Positions 52,120 to 64,000 of a stretch of 64,000 nt of DNA are shown piece after piece. A model generated the notes under the pieces. That model made no database searches and was not told the DNA's origin. It worked only from the letters and a program-made list of their open reading frames with translations. Source of the stretch: Brugia malayi (Eukaryota > Nematoda > Chromadorea > Rhabditida > Onchocercidae); contig NW_025062285.1 in the NCBI RefSeq assembly GCF_000002995.4, positions 186,001 to 250,000 on the forward strand, written 5' to 3'. The stretch's first letter is position 1. Each line of letters begins with the position of its first letter. A program made the position numbers and the translations under genes.

Positions 52120-55100
52120 TCAGATAATAGCTAATTGTTCAATACGTTGAATAGTGGAAGTGATTGGACGTCGTGAATCAGCAGGTCGAATTGAACGTCG
52201 TGTCAAACCGAAGAACGACTTTGGTGACAAGTCTGAACTGGTAAAACGCCAACCAACATGCTGTCCACAGTGTGAGCACTCATGAATAGTCCATTTGTAA
52301 CTAAAATTTCATCCCACTTTTACCGCATTTTACGCATTTATACAATTTGACCTTTTGTTCCATACAGTACCTTTCGTATTTTTTCCGGAATTATCGAACA
52401 ATGTGGAACATTTTAAACTATACCATCCTTTATCAGATTACATAATGCGGATAAATTCATAATTTCAGTAATCCTTGCCAACTAATTTTAACTGAAATCT
52501 ATACTGAAAATATTATAGGCAAATTTCTAGATATTGTAAAATGATACTTATCATTCAAATTATCCCCTTTTCCTCATCAAAAAATGTTTCAATAACAAAC
52601 CCCGGAAACCAAGAGCATTCGGCTGACGGTGTCCCACGTGCTAACGTTGAAACTACTTCCGATACAGTAAATAAATCATGTACATAACCACCTAAAAATA
52701 TGCTTTGTGAATAGCAGCTGGCAAACAATAAAATATTAAAAAAATATAGCAAAAAGCTAGAAAACAAAAGCTAAATTTTCAAAAAGCACAAGGCAAGCTT
52801 TGTAGTGTTCTGTATCAAAACAATCCTAACTTTTTTTTTGATAAATAAAAAAAGCCCGTGAATAAAAAACAAAAAAAAAAAAAAAATTATAATTGATTTT
52901 GCGGTATAGTCTATAGTACCACCACATTACTGCAGAAACTCAAGTACCCACCTGGATTAACGTAATGCGCACTGTTTCCATCTGTTGATACACTAATCAT
53001 TTGTGACATATTGCATAGCAGCGTGCCACAATTCTTGCAAACAATGACATCGATCTATAAGGAAGCCATAAGTCAAATATCGTCAGATAAATCAATCATT
53101 TGTAGGAAAATCTTATTCTGAATAGAACGTAATAATGACAGTCAACAATTGTTTAAAAAGAAAAAAAAAAAAAAAAAAAAAAAAAAGATTACAATGTTAA
53201 CTGCTTAATATTGATTCCCATTTGATTAAATTCATTACTTTGCAAAACAATTCTTTAATAATTAAATTAAAAAAAAAACTTCTCAAACAGTAATGAATTT
53301 ACTACTACAGAGATTTATTCCATAAATATCAAGAAAAGAGAAATTTCATTCAGACAATTATGTTTATACATTTTGCAGCTAACATAAGAATTAGAAAACA
53401 AGCTTTCCATTAACCTGTCGGCCTCATTTTAACTTCACAACTGAAAGAAATGAAGGGATATGAAAGAGACCAGGGATAAAATAAGGTAGCACTATACTTT
53501 CCTGAAGAAATTTTGTCATTTTATCTCAAAAGTTGTAGCTGTAAAGCATCTGTCAATACTTCCCTTATTCAAAATATTACCAGCATGAGTGTACCATGAA
53601 AGGTACGACACTTTTCATACACCTATTCCGATCAATAAGAATAGATATATCATAATCAACAAAGAAAATTTATCCTTGATTGTTATCTCAGTTAATAATT
53701 CATTAAAAAGACTTGGAAACAAAAAATGTTTTACGCGATTAATGATGCCATATTCATCCTTCAATCTTCTATCCGTATACGGCTCATCCAGTAAGCGTAA
53801 ACGCATTTCCATATCAATTGGTAAATTTGCAGCTACCCAATAACTCAATGCCGTCGGTCCCTAAATTAAAAATACTGAAGTCCTATTGGTCAAAATACTC
53901 GTTTCGATTCAATTAATTTTACCACAAAAATTTCACGAAAAATTACAACAATAGTCACTAAATTTGAAAAGAATGTACCTGAGAAAGAACGCGTTTAACT
54001 TTTTCATATACATACCAACCATAAAGCCACTTTGCAATTTCATCAATGTAATGTTTCTAAAAACAAAACTTTTCAATTACTTTTTTTTTTTTGAAATTAA
54101 CAAATAACTGAAAAGTTGCATGAATTATTACAAGTCAAAAACGTGAGTAAGTATATAATAAGAGAAAGCATTACCGTCAATGATATCTTCAAGACGTGAT
54201 ATGAATGTGATGTCATTGCCGCAAAATACCGCAAACTCTAAAGAAACTTTTGCTTTTAGCAAATGAAGAACTTGGTGCTTACATCAACCATAATTGTTTC
54301 GTGTTGCTAGAAGAGTTAAAGATACTATATAATTCTGTCCCCAAAAAATGTTGAAAAGAATTATCTTTCCTCTCACTTCATTAACTCTCCATTAAAATTG
54401 CAATTTTCATTTGATCTTCCTTAATTTATTACGCTACAATAGCATTTTAGATTGAAAAATGCAGAATAACAGCGTAGTTTTTTTTTTTTTTTTTTTTTAA
54501 TTTGAATCATTTATCAAATCAGAATTATGCCGCTTTAGCTGACTGGACTAAATTTATCACTTTTATTTGAAGAGGAAAGTCATACTTACTTTTTTAGGTC
54601 GCATACTGGCAAATGAAGCGGGCATTAGTATTTGAGACAAAGCTGGTAACTCCTTTTCTTCTAGAACTAGCACCTCACCATATGGCATCCTGAAATACCA
54701 AATAGTTGTAAATTTGTTTAACTTTTCTAATGATAATTCTAATGCTAAATGCAGCCCAATTTTTAAGACAAGATGACAAAAATACCCGTTAATGGCAGAC
54801 CGTCGGGTAAGTATTCGGCATCGCTGACGGCCTACTGCTTGCACAGATATTCCACCGTCATTTTCTTGCAAGCTTCGAACCTAAATTGATAAATATAGTT
54901 AAATATAATTAAATTCAAATCCAATTACTTGACTAAAGTATTTCTCGACTCGATCACTTCCTGCTCGGGAATAATTTCTACGCAGAATAAATGAATAAAA
55001 TGAACTAACGAACTTCATCCGTATTCTGCAACCAATCTTAGCCAATATTTATCTGGAATTTATCAAAGATCAACCGTGTTAGATCTTTCTACTATTTTTA

Positions 55101-56158
55101 TTTTCAGTATTATATCAAACCTGAATTAATGTTGCAATATCCGTATCAAAGGTATCCAATCTCGGTTTTAGTGCTATATATTCATTTTCTCGAGCTGCGT
55201 GTCGAAGCTGCGAGACAAGTAATGGATAATCAGTGTGGAATGGGAGCAATTGGGTAGGTAGCAAAACAATTGGCATTTCCAAGATCGACACTGTTATCAC
55301 CCTTCCAGCATCTTCCATTTTGAAAGTATGTGGTAAATCATCATCTCCTACAATATTAACGAATTCATATATTACCTTAATAATAAAGAAATAATGAAGA
55401 TAGCATTTTAGTCACTGTTATTTAGAATTTTTAATGGAAGTAAACAATTCCACATCCTAGCATCATCAGCTGCTTGATCAGAGAAAGAAAGAAAGAATAA
55501 ACTCGCTAATTACTCACAAACGACAGAAGAATATGAAGCGTAATTAATATCATCAATGGCATCACCATAAACAAGTTAAATATTTGAATTACAAATTAAT
55601 GTTAAAGCTACGTAAATCAGTCACATCTCACATATGATCAGAAATATATAGATATCAAATTAGTTTCGCAAAATATACAGATATCAAATTAGTTCCGCAT
55701 ACTGTCATTTAATGCTCAGTCTTCTAACAGAAATCTTTTTGTATAAACACAAATACAAAATTTCATGCTAACACAACTATTTGTCATTCCCTTAAAACAA
55801 ATTAACAATGCTGAAGTACCATCAGTCATTCTGTCAACCATTTGACAATTAAGCTACTTTTCAGCCTATTGAATTAGTCGCTCAGTGATTAAAAAACAAT
55901 TGAAAATTCCGAATATAATAGAGTCTGCTTTCCTTCTTATTTAATATTTTACAATATCATACATATATTTGCAAAATTAAATTTAAAAACAATACCATTT
56001 AGTCGTAAATACTGATGCGTTGGTGGTAATGAAACATCGAAAGGTCTCCGTTCTCTTTGATTATCTTCACTACTCTGTGTACTTCCTGATTCTGTGTCAT
56101 CTTCATGTATGATATTATTTTCATCGTCAATGTTTTGCAAGTTGTTATTATAATTCAT
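52120..56158 (-). CDS. crbn: Cereblon, substrate receptor of a CRL4 E3 ubiquitin ligase, 10 exons, 408 aa
   Basis: Links DDB1-CUL4 to substrates; its CULT domain binds C-terminal cyclic imides and thalidomide-type drugs in mammals. Exons: 55996-56158, 55121-55347, 54786-54880, 54590-54689, 54175-54237, 53979-54056, 53735-53860, 52952-53054, 52601-52691, 52120-52300; phases agree. Acidic N-tail, then LPPTHQYL and a Lon-N-like domain (ISVQAVGRQRCRIL), a helical DDB1-binding middle (YFAAMTSHSYHVL, LSYWVAANLPID) and the CULT domain from about residue 285. Zinc ligands are two CxxC pairs (CKNC, CSHC). The imide pocket has all three tryptophans at 346, 352 and 366 (SWFPG, KWTI, VGWRF), with the same spacing as human W380/W386/W400. 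The position of human V388 is Ile354 and that of H353 is Gly319. It is shorter than human (442) mainly in the N-terminal and Lon regions. The ATG abuts an acceptor (tttcag|ATG), so the leader would add directly at the start codon. Confidence 0.95.
53160..53186. repeat. Poly(A) tract in a cereblon intron
   Basis: About 27 uninterrupted A; on the cereblon coding strand it is a T tract and is not next to a splice acceptor. Confidence 0.75.
55642..55699. repeat. 29-bp tandem duplication in a cereblon intron
   Basis: Two copies of aaatatatagatatcaaatt-type sequence start at 55642 and 55671 and differ at two positions. Confidence 0.75.
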
Positions 56159-56821
56159 CTGAAATTCAATACTTTTCCTTACTTTTTTTTTTAAAAGGTT
56201 TTTTCCCTAAAAAATAAATACAGAAAAACAGTCATGCAAAATAATGATTTAAACTACTACATGGCAGGTGTGAACGAATTTTTAGATCAGCAATATAAAA
56301 TAGAACTTGGTGAAAAACATTACATATATTAGTTATAACATATGATTCTATCCACTGATTCTTTAATTTTATAAAAATTTTTCGTAAAATTTCCAGTATA
56401 ATAACATTAATAATATAACGAGAATTCAACTTGAAAAGTGAATAAACTAATTTCTACAATGAATGAACCAACCGGGAAACGAATTACAAATTCCCTAAGG
56501 ACAGTGCATTTCACAAAATGTTGCATGCAACAAGTACCCTTCAACTGTTAAACATTCTCCCGGATGCGCGGGTACGGGTGCGGGTTTGGCGTGGTAGTTT
56601 TTGTAATGTTATTTGTTCTTAATACTTCTAAGGTTAGAGTGGCAAATTGAATGTTTAGCTATAAATTATGAATTTTGAAACTGACGAGGTATACTCACTA
56701 TACTTCTACTTATTTTTTATTCGTTTGAAACTTCGTTTTACGGAGCCCATAACTTAGGGTTGAAGTTGATGTTTGCAGATAAATGTTGATGAATTAAAAT
56801 AAGAAACATGGTTTTAGTGAA
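56159..56821. promoter_or_regulatory. Divergent promoter region between cereblon and CFIm25
   Basis: A 0.66-kb region between head-to-head genes. A short GC-rich patch (about 56560-56605, cccggatgcgcgggtacggg) stands out from AT-rich surroundings and may be the shared core promoter. An acceptor (ggttttag, ending 56817) lies 4 bases before the CFIm25 ATG. Confidence 0.45.
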
Positions 56822-58594
<1,773 letters not shown>

Positions 58595-59633
58595 AACTTT
58601 GAGTTTATTGTGCCTGACGTGAAGTACGAGGAAAAGAGGCTGACGAAATTTTGGAGAAGCTGGATGAATTTTTTCCTAAATGTTATATGTTTTTTAGACT
58701 TATTTTTTGTTGAAAATTTTCGTTGTACATGTTTAGCTTTGGTGATGTAATCCAATTTAAATATTTTCTCTTGTTTTTGAGATCTCCAGAAGACTAACAA
58801 ATTCAGACTATTAACATGTTTGTTTATTAACATATTTATTTTCAAAAAATGAATTATATTAAAGGTTGGCTATCCTGATATGCAACAAAAATCCTTCAAA
58901 TTTGGAGTTTTTCCGATATTTATTAAAAGTGTATCTGATACATGGTAATGTAAGCTTACTCATACTTGCACATATATACGGGTGTACGCAAACTGCAGTT
59001 AAATCAACAAGAAAACCTTTCTTGTGTGAATCTCTATACTACTTTCCAAGTATTAATAAATATATTCAGTTTCTGTTGAAGCAGTAAGGCTCTAATGGTA
59101 GTGGATATATGGAATCGAAATTTAAAGGGGTGAAAAGGCGCTACACTTTAGATTTCTTCTTTAATACTGAAAATTTGGAACTGAGCGTGAGACAAAATGA
59201 AATCTGAATATTTGGTCGAGTTTTTGCTTGTCAGTTAAACTTAAAGCTATACCAGAGATTGTGCGGAGTTATTATACTTAAAGCTATACCAGGGTCTGTG
59301 CGGAGTTATTATCAGGTATTGGGAAGTGATATATGCTGCAGAATCGATGCTATCCTTTAGGCCTATCATACCATGCGCACCGCCCTTTCAAGTTTAGATT
59401 TAAGTTAGCATCACGGAAAGTTGAAGTTTATTTTTGTGAAATGGGCAGTCTCGATTTGATTTTTCGATTCTTTAGTGTATTTATTTTTTAACGCGTGATT
59501 AGATAGTTGGATAGCTTGAAATATTTAATAAGGTTGCATTAGCTATATGACATTTGTGTTTGCCTGTTTAAGAAGTGTTTATCTCATTCTTCGATTCGGA
59601 ATACGAATGCAATTATTATTATTATAATTAACA
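58595..59633. other. Intergenic between CFIm25 and RNA polymerase I subunit genes
   Basis: Probably CFIm25 3' UTR and the promoter or leader of the next gene. Contains a 37-bp tandem duplication at 59240-59313. No acceptor is visible just before the ATG at 59634, so any 5' exon or trans-splice site is unclear. Confidence 0.5.
59240..59313. repeat. 37-bp tandem duplication
   Basis: cttaaagctataccag...gcggagttattat occurs at 59240 and again at 59277 with two base differences. Confidence 0.8.
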
Positions 59634-62600
59634 ATGGATTGTGATGTTGCTTCATATCATGTGGAATCGTTCGATTATTTGGCTGAAAAAGGAATACATT
59701 TGGCTGCTTTAGATGTACCGGCCGAGAAATTCCGACTTCCAACTGGAGAAGCTGTGGAATTGCGTTATACCAGTGCCCAGCTTGGTTATCCAATGGTTGA
59801 AGTGAAACAGGTAAATTGTAATTTTGAATTCTGAGGTAATTCATGAATTCATCCAGATACATCGCATTAGGATAGTATAAGACCGACTAAGACGATATTG
59901 CTTAGAAATCTTTTTTGATTTGTTGTTGAGTTTATTTTTATGAATTAATGAGCTCTTTAATAATAATGTGTTGCTTTTAAACGGATGGATTAAAAAGGAT
60001 GATTTAAACTGTGAGACAATATGGCAGGTTTGCCTTGGTTATGTATTAGAGAGAAGGTGAGAGTGAAAGAAGGAATTGTTTGTGGTATGAAGTTCAGTGA
60101 AATATTCCATGTTCTTTTTCTTATAGGGTTCTTCTGTGGTTGATTCGTTAAAACTGTTTCCTTCAGAATGCAGGCAACGTGGCTTAACCTATAGGGGGCC
60201 ATTAAAAGTAAGCGTAGAAATACGCTTGAATGGCGTTAAGATGGATTTTTGTGAAGTTATTGTTGGTGAGGTTGGTGGAAGCATTTTTTTTTTTTTGCAA
60301 ATTTACCATGTCGTACTGCTTATTTTGACTACATTTTTAATTGTGTTTTTTTTTTTTTTTCTATTTATTAGTTGGTGTTCTGTTAGCGTTGTGAGTGACA
60401 ATTAAATCTTTCATTTTCGATTATACACCAAAACATATTAAAGTGGGAAATCGTTTAGCATTTTTAAATTTTCAATATGCTGTAACAGTAGCAGAGAGTA
60501 GTCTTAAACTTGTTGAACTGTATATCCACAAATTCATTTTTCTATAAATAAGATATATTTTAGGTTCCCATAATGTTGAAATCAAACAGATGCCATTTGC
60601 GATGGTTGACAAGAGAACAGCTAGTAGCGCATGGTGAAGAAGGAACTGAAAAAGGCGGTTATTTCATATGTAAAGGGACTGAGAAGGTACAACATTTTCT
60701 TCTAAAAAAAATTTTTTTTAGACATTGTCTTGGTTTCCATGGATTTGCATTGAAGATTGTTACTTTTGCTACGAAGCTTTGGTATGGTAGTCAAATATTA
60801 TTTTAACTCTATGAATACTAACATTAGGTGACAAATTATAATGTATTATAAGCCAGTAAAAAGGTAGATTAAAATAGGAAAAAGAAGAAATGATTAAAAG
60901 AATTGGCTTTATTTTATTTATATGCATTAATCAACCAATCATTTTCTATTTTTTAGTAACATGATGATAGAGTTTTCTAATATCTCGTATGCCAAAAAAA
61001 ACGAATTAGATGTTTTGGTAGTTTGAAATCTCTAAACCATTTCCTAATTTTAAATCGAATTTTTCAAATAAATAGGTGATACGTCTTTTGGTTGCAAATC
61101 GTCGGAATTATCCGATAGGAATAGTAAGGCGTTCATTTCGTGAAAAAGGACCTTTATTTACGCAATATGGGATGATGATTCGATGTGTACGAGGAAATTA
61201 TTCGGCTGTTATGATGACGCTTCATTATCTTGAGAGTGGTACTATTGTTATTGCTTTGCAGGTAATCACCTTTTATTTATTGAATTTAATAAACTTTTTT
61301 GGTCATCTTTTTATGTGATGATAGTATAGTTTGTGGTATTGTCCAGGTATCATTTCTTATTTTAGTACTGTATAGTGAATTCTTATCTATAGTAATTAAT
61401 GTGTAGTAACGAATGAGTTTATAAACGATCAAAAAAAAAGAAAAAAAAAGTGAAATTGAGTAACAAATGCATATTGAATTTTTTCATTTGAATAAATTTA
61501 TTCATTAAATTTGTCTGTCTTTATAATTGGTCACTTAAAAGGGTGCTGAAGATTGATCGTCCATCAAAATTTTCTTCAAAGTTTTTCTTCAGAATATTTA
61601 ATTCAATGTATGTGATTTAATTTAGCGAATCTACTTGATTTTTTTTTTTTTTTTTTTTTGCTTGTGCATTTGATTTCAATGAAAAATATTTCAGTATCGA
61701 CGTGAATTATTTTATTTGCCATTTATGTACGTCATCAAATCATTAACATCGATGAATGATCAATGTATCATGGAACATATGATCAGATGTCGACCTGGCG
61801 ATCACTTTTGGAAAGGTAAAATATATTCGTAATTGACTGTCTTTATCATTACTTTATATTGTTATAGAGTTAATATGCAAATTCTTTACTGATATGTCCG
61901 TAAATGGGAAACTAGAATACTATTTCAGGATGCGTAACTGCAATGTTGGCATTATGCAACGATGATGGTGTAGTGAATCAAAAAACAGCACTCACTGCTA
62001 TTGGTGCTAGGTTCCGAGTAGCTACTCAAGATCGTGTTGGTCCATGGGAAATTTCTGAAGTAAGTGTAATATACATCCTTCAGTAATTTTTTTTTTATAT
62101 CCTAAATGCAATTTAAGGATTAAGAATGGGTCAGAAAAAACAGTGTGTTTCAGGATGTTGGTCGTTTTTTACTTCGCGTTTGTGTTGCAATACATCTGGA
62201 TAATGATGAAGACAAATTTTTCCTCCTGTCGTATATGGCTCAGAAACTGATAGCTCTGGCGAAAGGTGAATGTGCTGCTGAATCACCAGATAATCCACAG
62301 TTTCAAGAAGCTGCAGTATCTGGTCATATACTTCTTTTGATTATACGAGAACGTTTGGAAAATACATTGAGTATTGCACGAAGGAAAATTGAACTCGAAG
62401 CAAAGCGTAAAGCAGAAAGTTTCCTTTTATCGAGGTTTATGCTCACTTTCAAAATAAAGTTTTAAAATTTTTCTTCAGTAATTTATTCTAAGACATATTG
62501 TTTGTAAAGTAACTTGCTTATATGTTTTAGTCATGAGTTGATTCGTGCGATGGGCACGCAACGATCAGGAGAAATAACGCGAGGTTTGGAGTATTTCATT

Positions 62601-63735
62601 GCTACCGGCAATTTAATCACCAAGGGAGGCTTGACATTGCAGCAAAATAATGGATTTTCGGTGATTGCTGAAAGAATTAATCAACTTCGATTTGTTTCTC
62701 ATTTCCGGTATGATTTTCTTTTCATCTAAAATTTGGTCTACACAATCTTTAACTGTCAGATTCGTTACATCTACAAAAATGGTTATCAGCTATAACCGCG
62801 AGCTTTCACAAGAAGCTTATGATGCTGGTTATGAAGTTATATTTAATCTTTTTTCGACTTTTGCATTTGTTTAACAGAAATTATGGAAGTTTTCTTTCCT
62901 TTTTCAAATAGTAGTATTTATAAAAAAGTTCTATCGAGAAACTTTTTTGAAGTCTGTTAATTCTATTTTAGAGCGATCCATCGAGGCGCATTTTTCATGG
63001 AAATGCGTACCACAGATGTACGTAAATTACGTCCCGAAGCTTGGGGCTTCATATGTCCAGTGCATACTCCTGATGGTGCTCCATGTGGTTTATTGAATCA
63101 CGTTACGGCAAGCGTACGCATTGTTACACATTATTCGAATACCAGTGAACTACCGAAGTTGCTTGGGGAGTTAGGGATGGTTGGTCATTCCGCCGTCATA
63201 TTACTGCCTGCAGAATCTGTACGTGTCTATTTTCCATATTATACCAAACCTATTTGTTTCAAACTTCGACTTGATTACCGTTAGAAAATCAAAAACAGGG
63301 TAATAATCTAGAATGAATATTTATAGAGTTTCATAGCATACTTAATATTTCTTGTGAGGCAATTACTTGTACGGAAATTCAGTAATTGTGATATTCTCAT
63401 AAAATTGCTTCAAATTAACACAATAGTCTCGCACAACATTTTTTTTAGGAATTCATTTTTTTTTTTTTTTTTTCAGATGTATCCCGTTTTGGTAGATGGA
63501 AAATTTGTTGGCTATATCTCGCAATCAGAGGCGTCACATATCGAACGACAGTTACGTTTTTTGAAAGTATCAGATGATGTTCGCTTACCCTCTTGCGCTG
63601 AAATAATTCTAGTGCAAAAATCTATTGATCCAATTAACATTTTGGTGCAATATCCCGGTCTGTACATTTTTACCGAGCCTGCACGTCTCATACGACCAGT
63701 GAGATATCTTCCGTCAAATCGAATTGAATTCATAG
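59634..63735 (+). CDS. rpoa-2: RNA polymerase I second-largest subunit (RPA2/POLR1B), 5' half, gene continues past the right edge
   Basis: Core catalytic subunit of RNA polymerase I, which makes rRNA in the nucleolus. Exons in the window: 59634-59810, 60127-60270, 60564-60686, 61076-61261, 61695-61815, 61929-62059, 62154-62434, 62531-62707, 62972-63218, 63477-63735, giving about 615 of roughly 1,130 residues; phases agree and the last exon ends in phase 1. Motifs: [97 protein letters not shown], then the fork region [17 protein letters not shown] and [20 protein letters not shown]. This set, with VHTPDG and [13 protein letters not shown], distinguishes Pol I from Pol II and III. Compared with human it lacks about 45 residues at the N-terminus. 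An in-frame TAA lies just upstream of the ATG, so an unseen first exon would need an acceptor that I cannot find. Confidence 0.95.
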
Positions 63736-64000
63736 GTAAAATCTTCTATCGTTTTTTAACTGTTTTATTTCAAAAGCATGAAGTTGTTTTAGGATTTAAG
63801 TTAAGATTTTCGATACGCTGTATTAGGAAATTTGTACTTTATCAATTTTCGATTTAGAGTTATGTTAAAAATTAATCAACTTGGTTGGGAGATAATGAGC
63901 CAAAAGCTCTATGATTTTCAGTTGCATCTGAAGAAGACTTGAGAAGTTGTAAAATGTTGTGGAATTAGTAAAATATGTCTTTCAAATTAAGAAAGCAGGA
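63736..64000 (+). other. rpoa-2: Intron of the RNA polymerase I subunit gene, cut by the window edge
   Basis: Follows the donor ATAG|gtaaaa. A possible acceptor (gattttcag, ending 63920) is present, but the sequence after it hits a stop within 16 codons and does not match the expected protein. The next exon is therefore probably outside the window. Confidence 0.6.

Noticed and set aside
58866..59087. 73-codon plus-strand ORF considered as a missing first exon of the RNA polymerase I gene
   Set aside because: No donor at its end and no resemblance to the POLR1B N-terminus.
62758..62838. Exon-like open stretch after a tgtcag in an intron of the RNA polymerase I gene
   Set aside because: Its donor phase does not match the next exon, and the known protein sequence joins SHFR directly to AIHRG without it.

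Overview
The window is nuclear DNA of a filarial nematode, most likely Brugia or Wuchereria. It is AT-rich. Genes are split into many short exons with consensus GT...TTTCAG introns, and several coding starts sit just behind a splice acceptor, as expected for spliced-leader trans-splicing. The species call rests mainly on a complete three-exon mif-1 gene (115 residues) on the minus strand. As far as I recall, its translation matches Brugia/Wuchereria MIF-1 and differs from the Onchocerca protein. There is no bacterial, CRISPR, tRNA or rRNA feature that I can support.

Layout, left to right. A possible first exon of an unidentified minus-strand gene (741-848) lies divergently from a very large plus-strand gene, pbrm-1 (2837-22754; 39 exons, about 1,986 residues). 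pbrm-1 is the polybromo/BAF180 subunit of the PBAF chromatin remodeller and could be reconstructed exon by exon with consistent reading phase. mif-1 (26472-27572, minus) follows, converging on pbrm-1, with a 67-bp minisatellite just upstream of it. An 8.8-kb gene-poor stretch then holds what looks like a decayed BEL/Pao-type LTR element (about 30127-33270).

The right half is compact. It contains a 14-exon minus-strand gene for a 604-residue protein with three PWWP-like modules (36385-41822), an SLC25A42-type mitochondrial CoA carrier (44694-47049, minus) and the ER chaperone ERdj4/DNAJB9 (48563-50319, plus). These are followed by cereblon (52120-56158, minus), the pre-mRNA cleavage factor CFIm25/NUDT21 (56822-58594, plus) and the first half of RNA polymerase I subunit 2 (59634 to the right edge, plus).

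These genes do not form one pathway. They are mostly conserved housekeeping and chromatin genes, plus one secreted host-interacting cytokine mimic (MIF-1). The most unusual items are: the triple PWWP-like protein, whose three modules are each cut by an intron at the same place; a GC-AG intron in pbrm-1; a possible in-frame cassette exon in the longest pbrm-1 intron; and a cereblon with an intact tri-tryptophan pocket but Ile and Gly at two positions that matter for degrader drugs. I found no clearly new multi-gene system.
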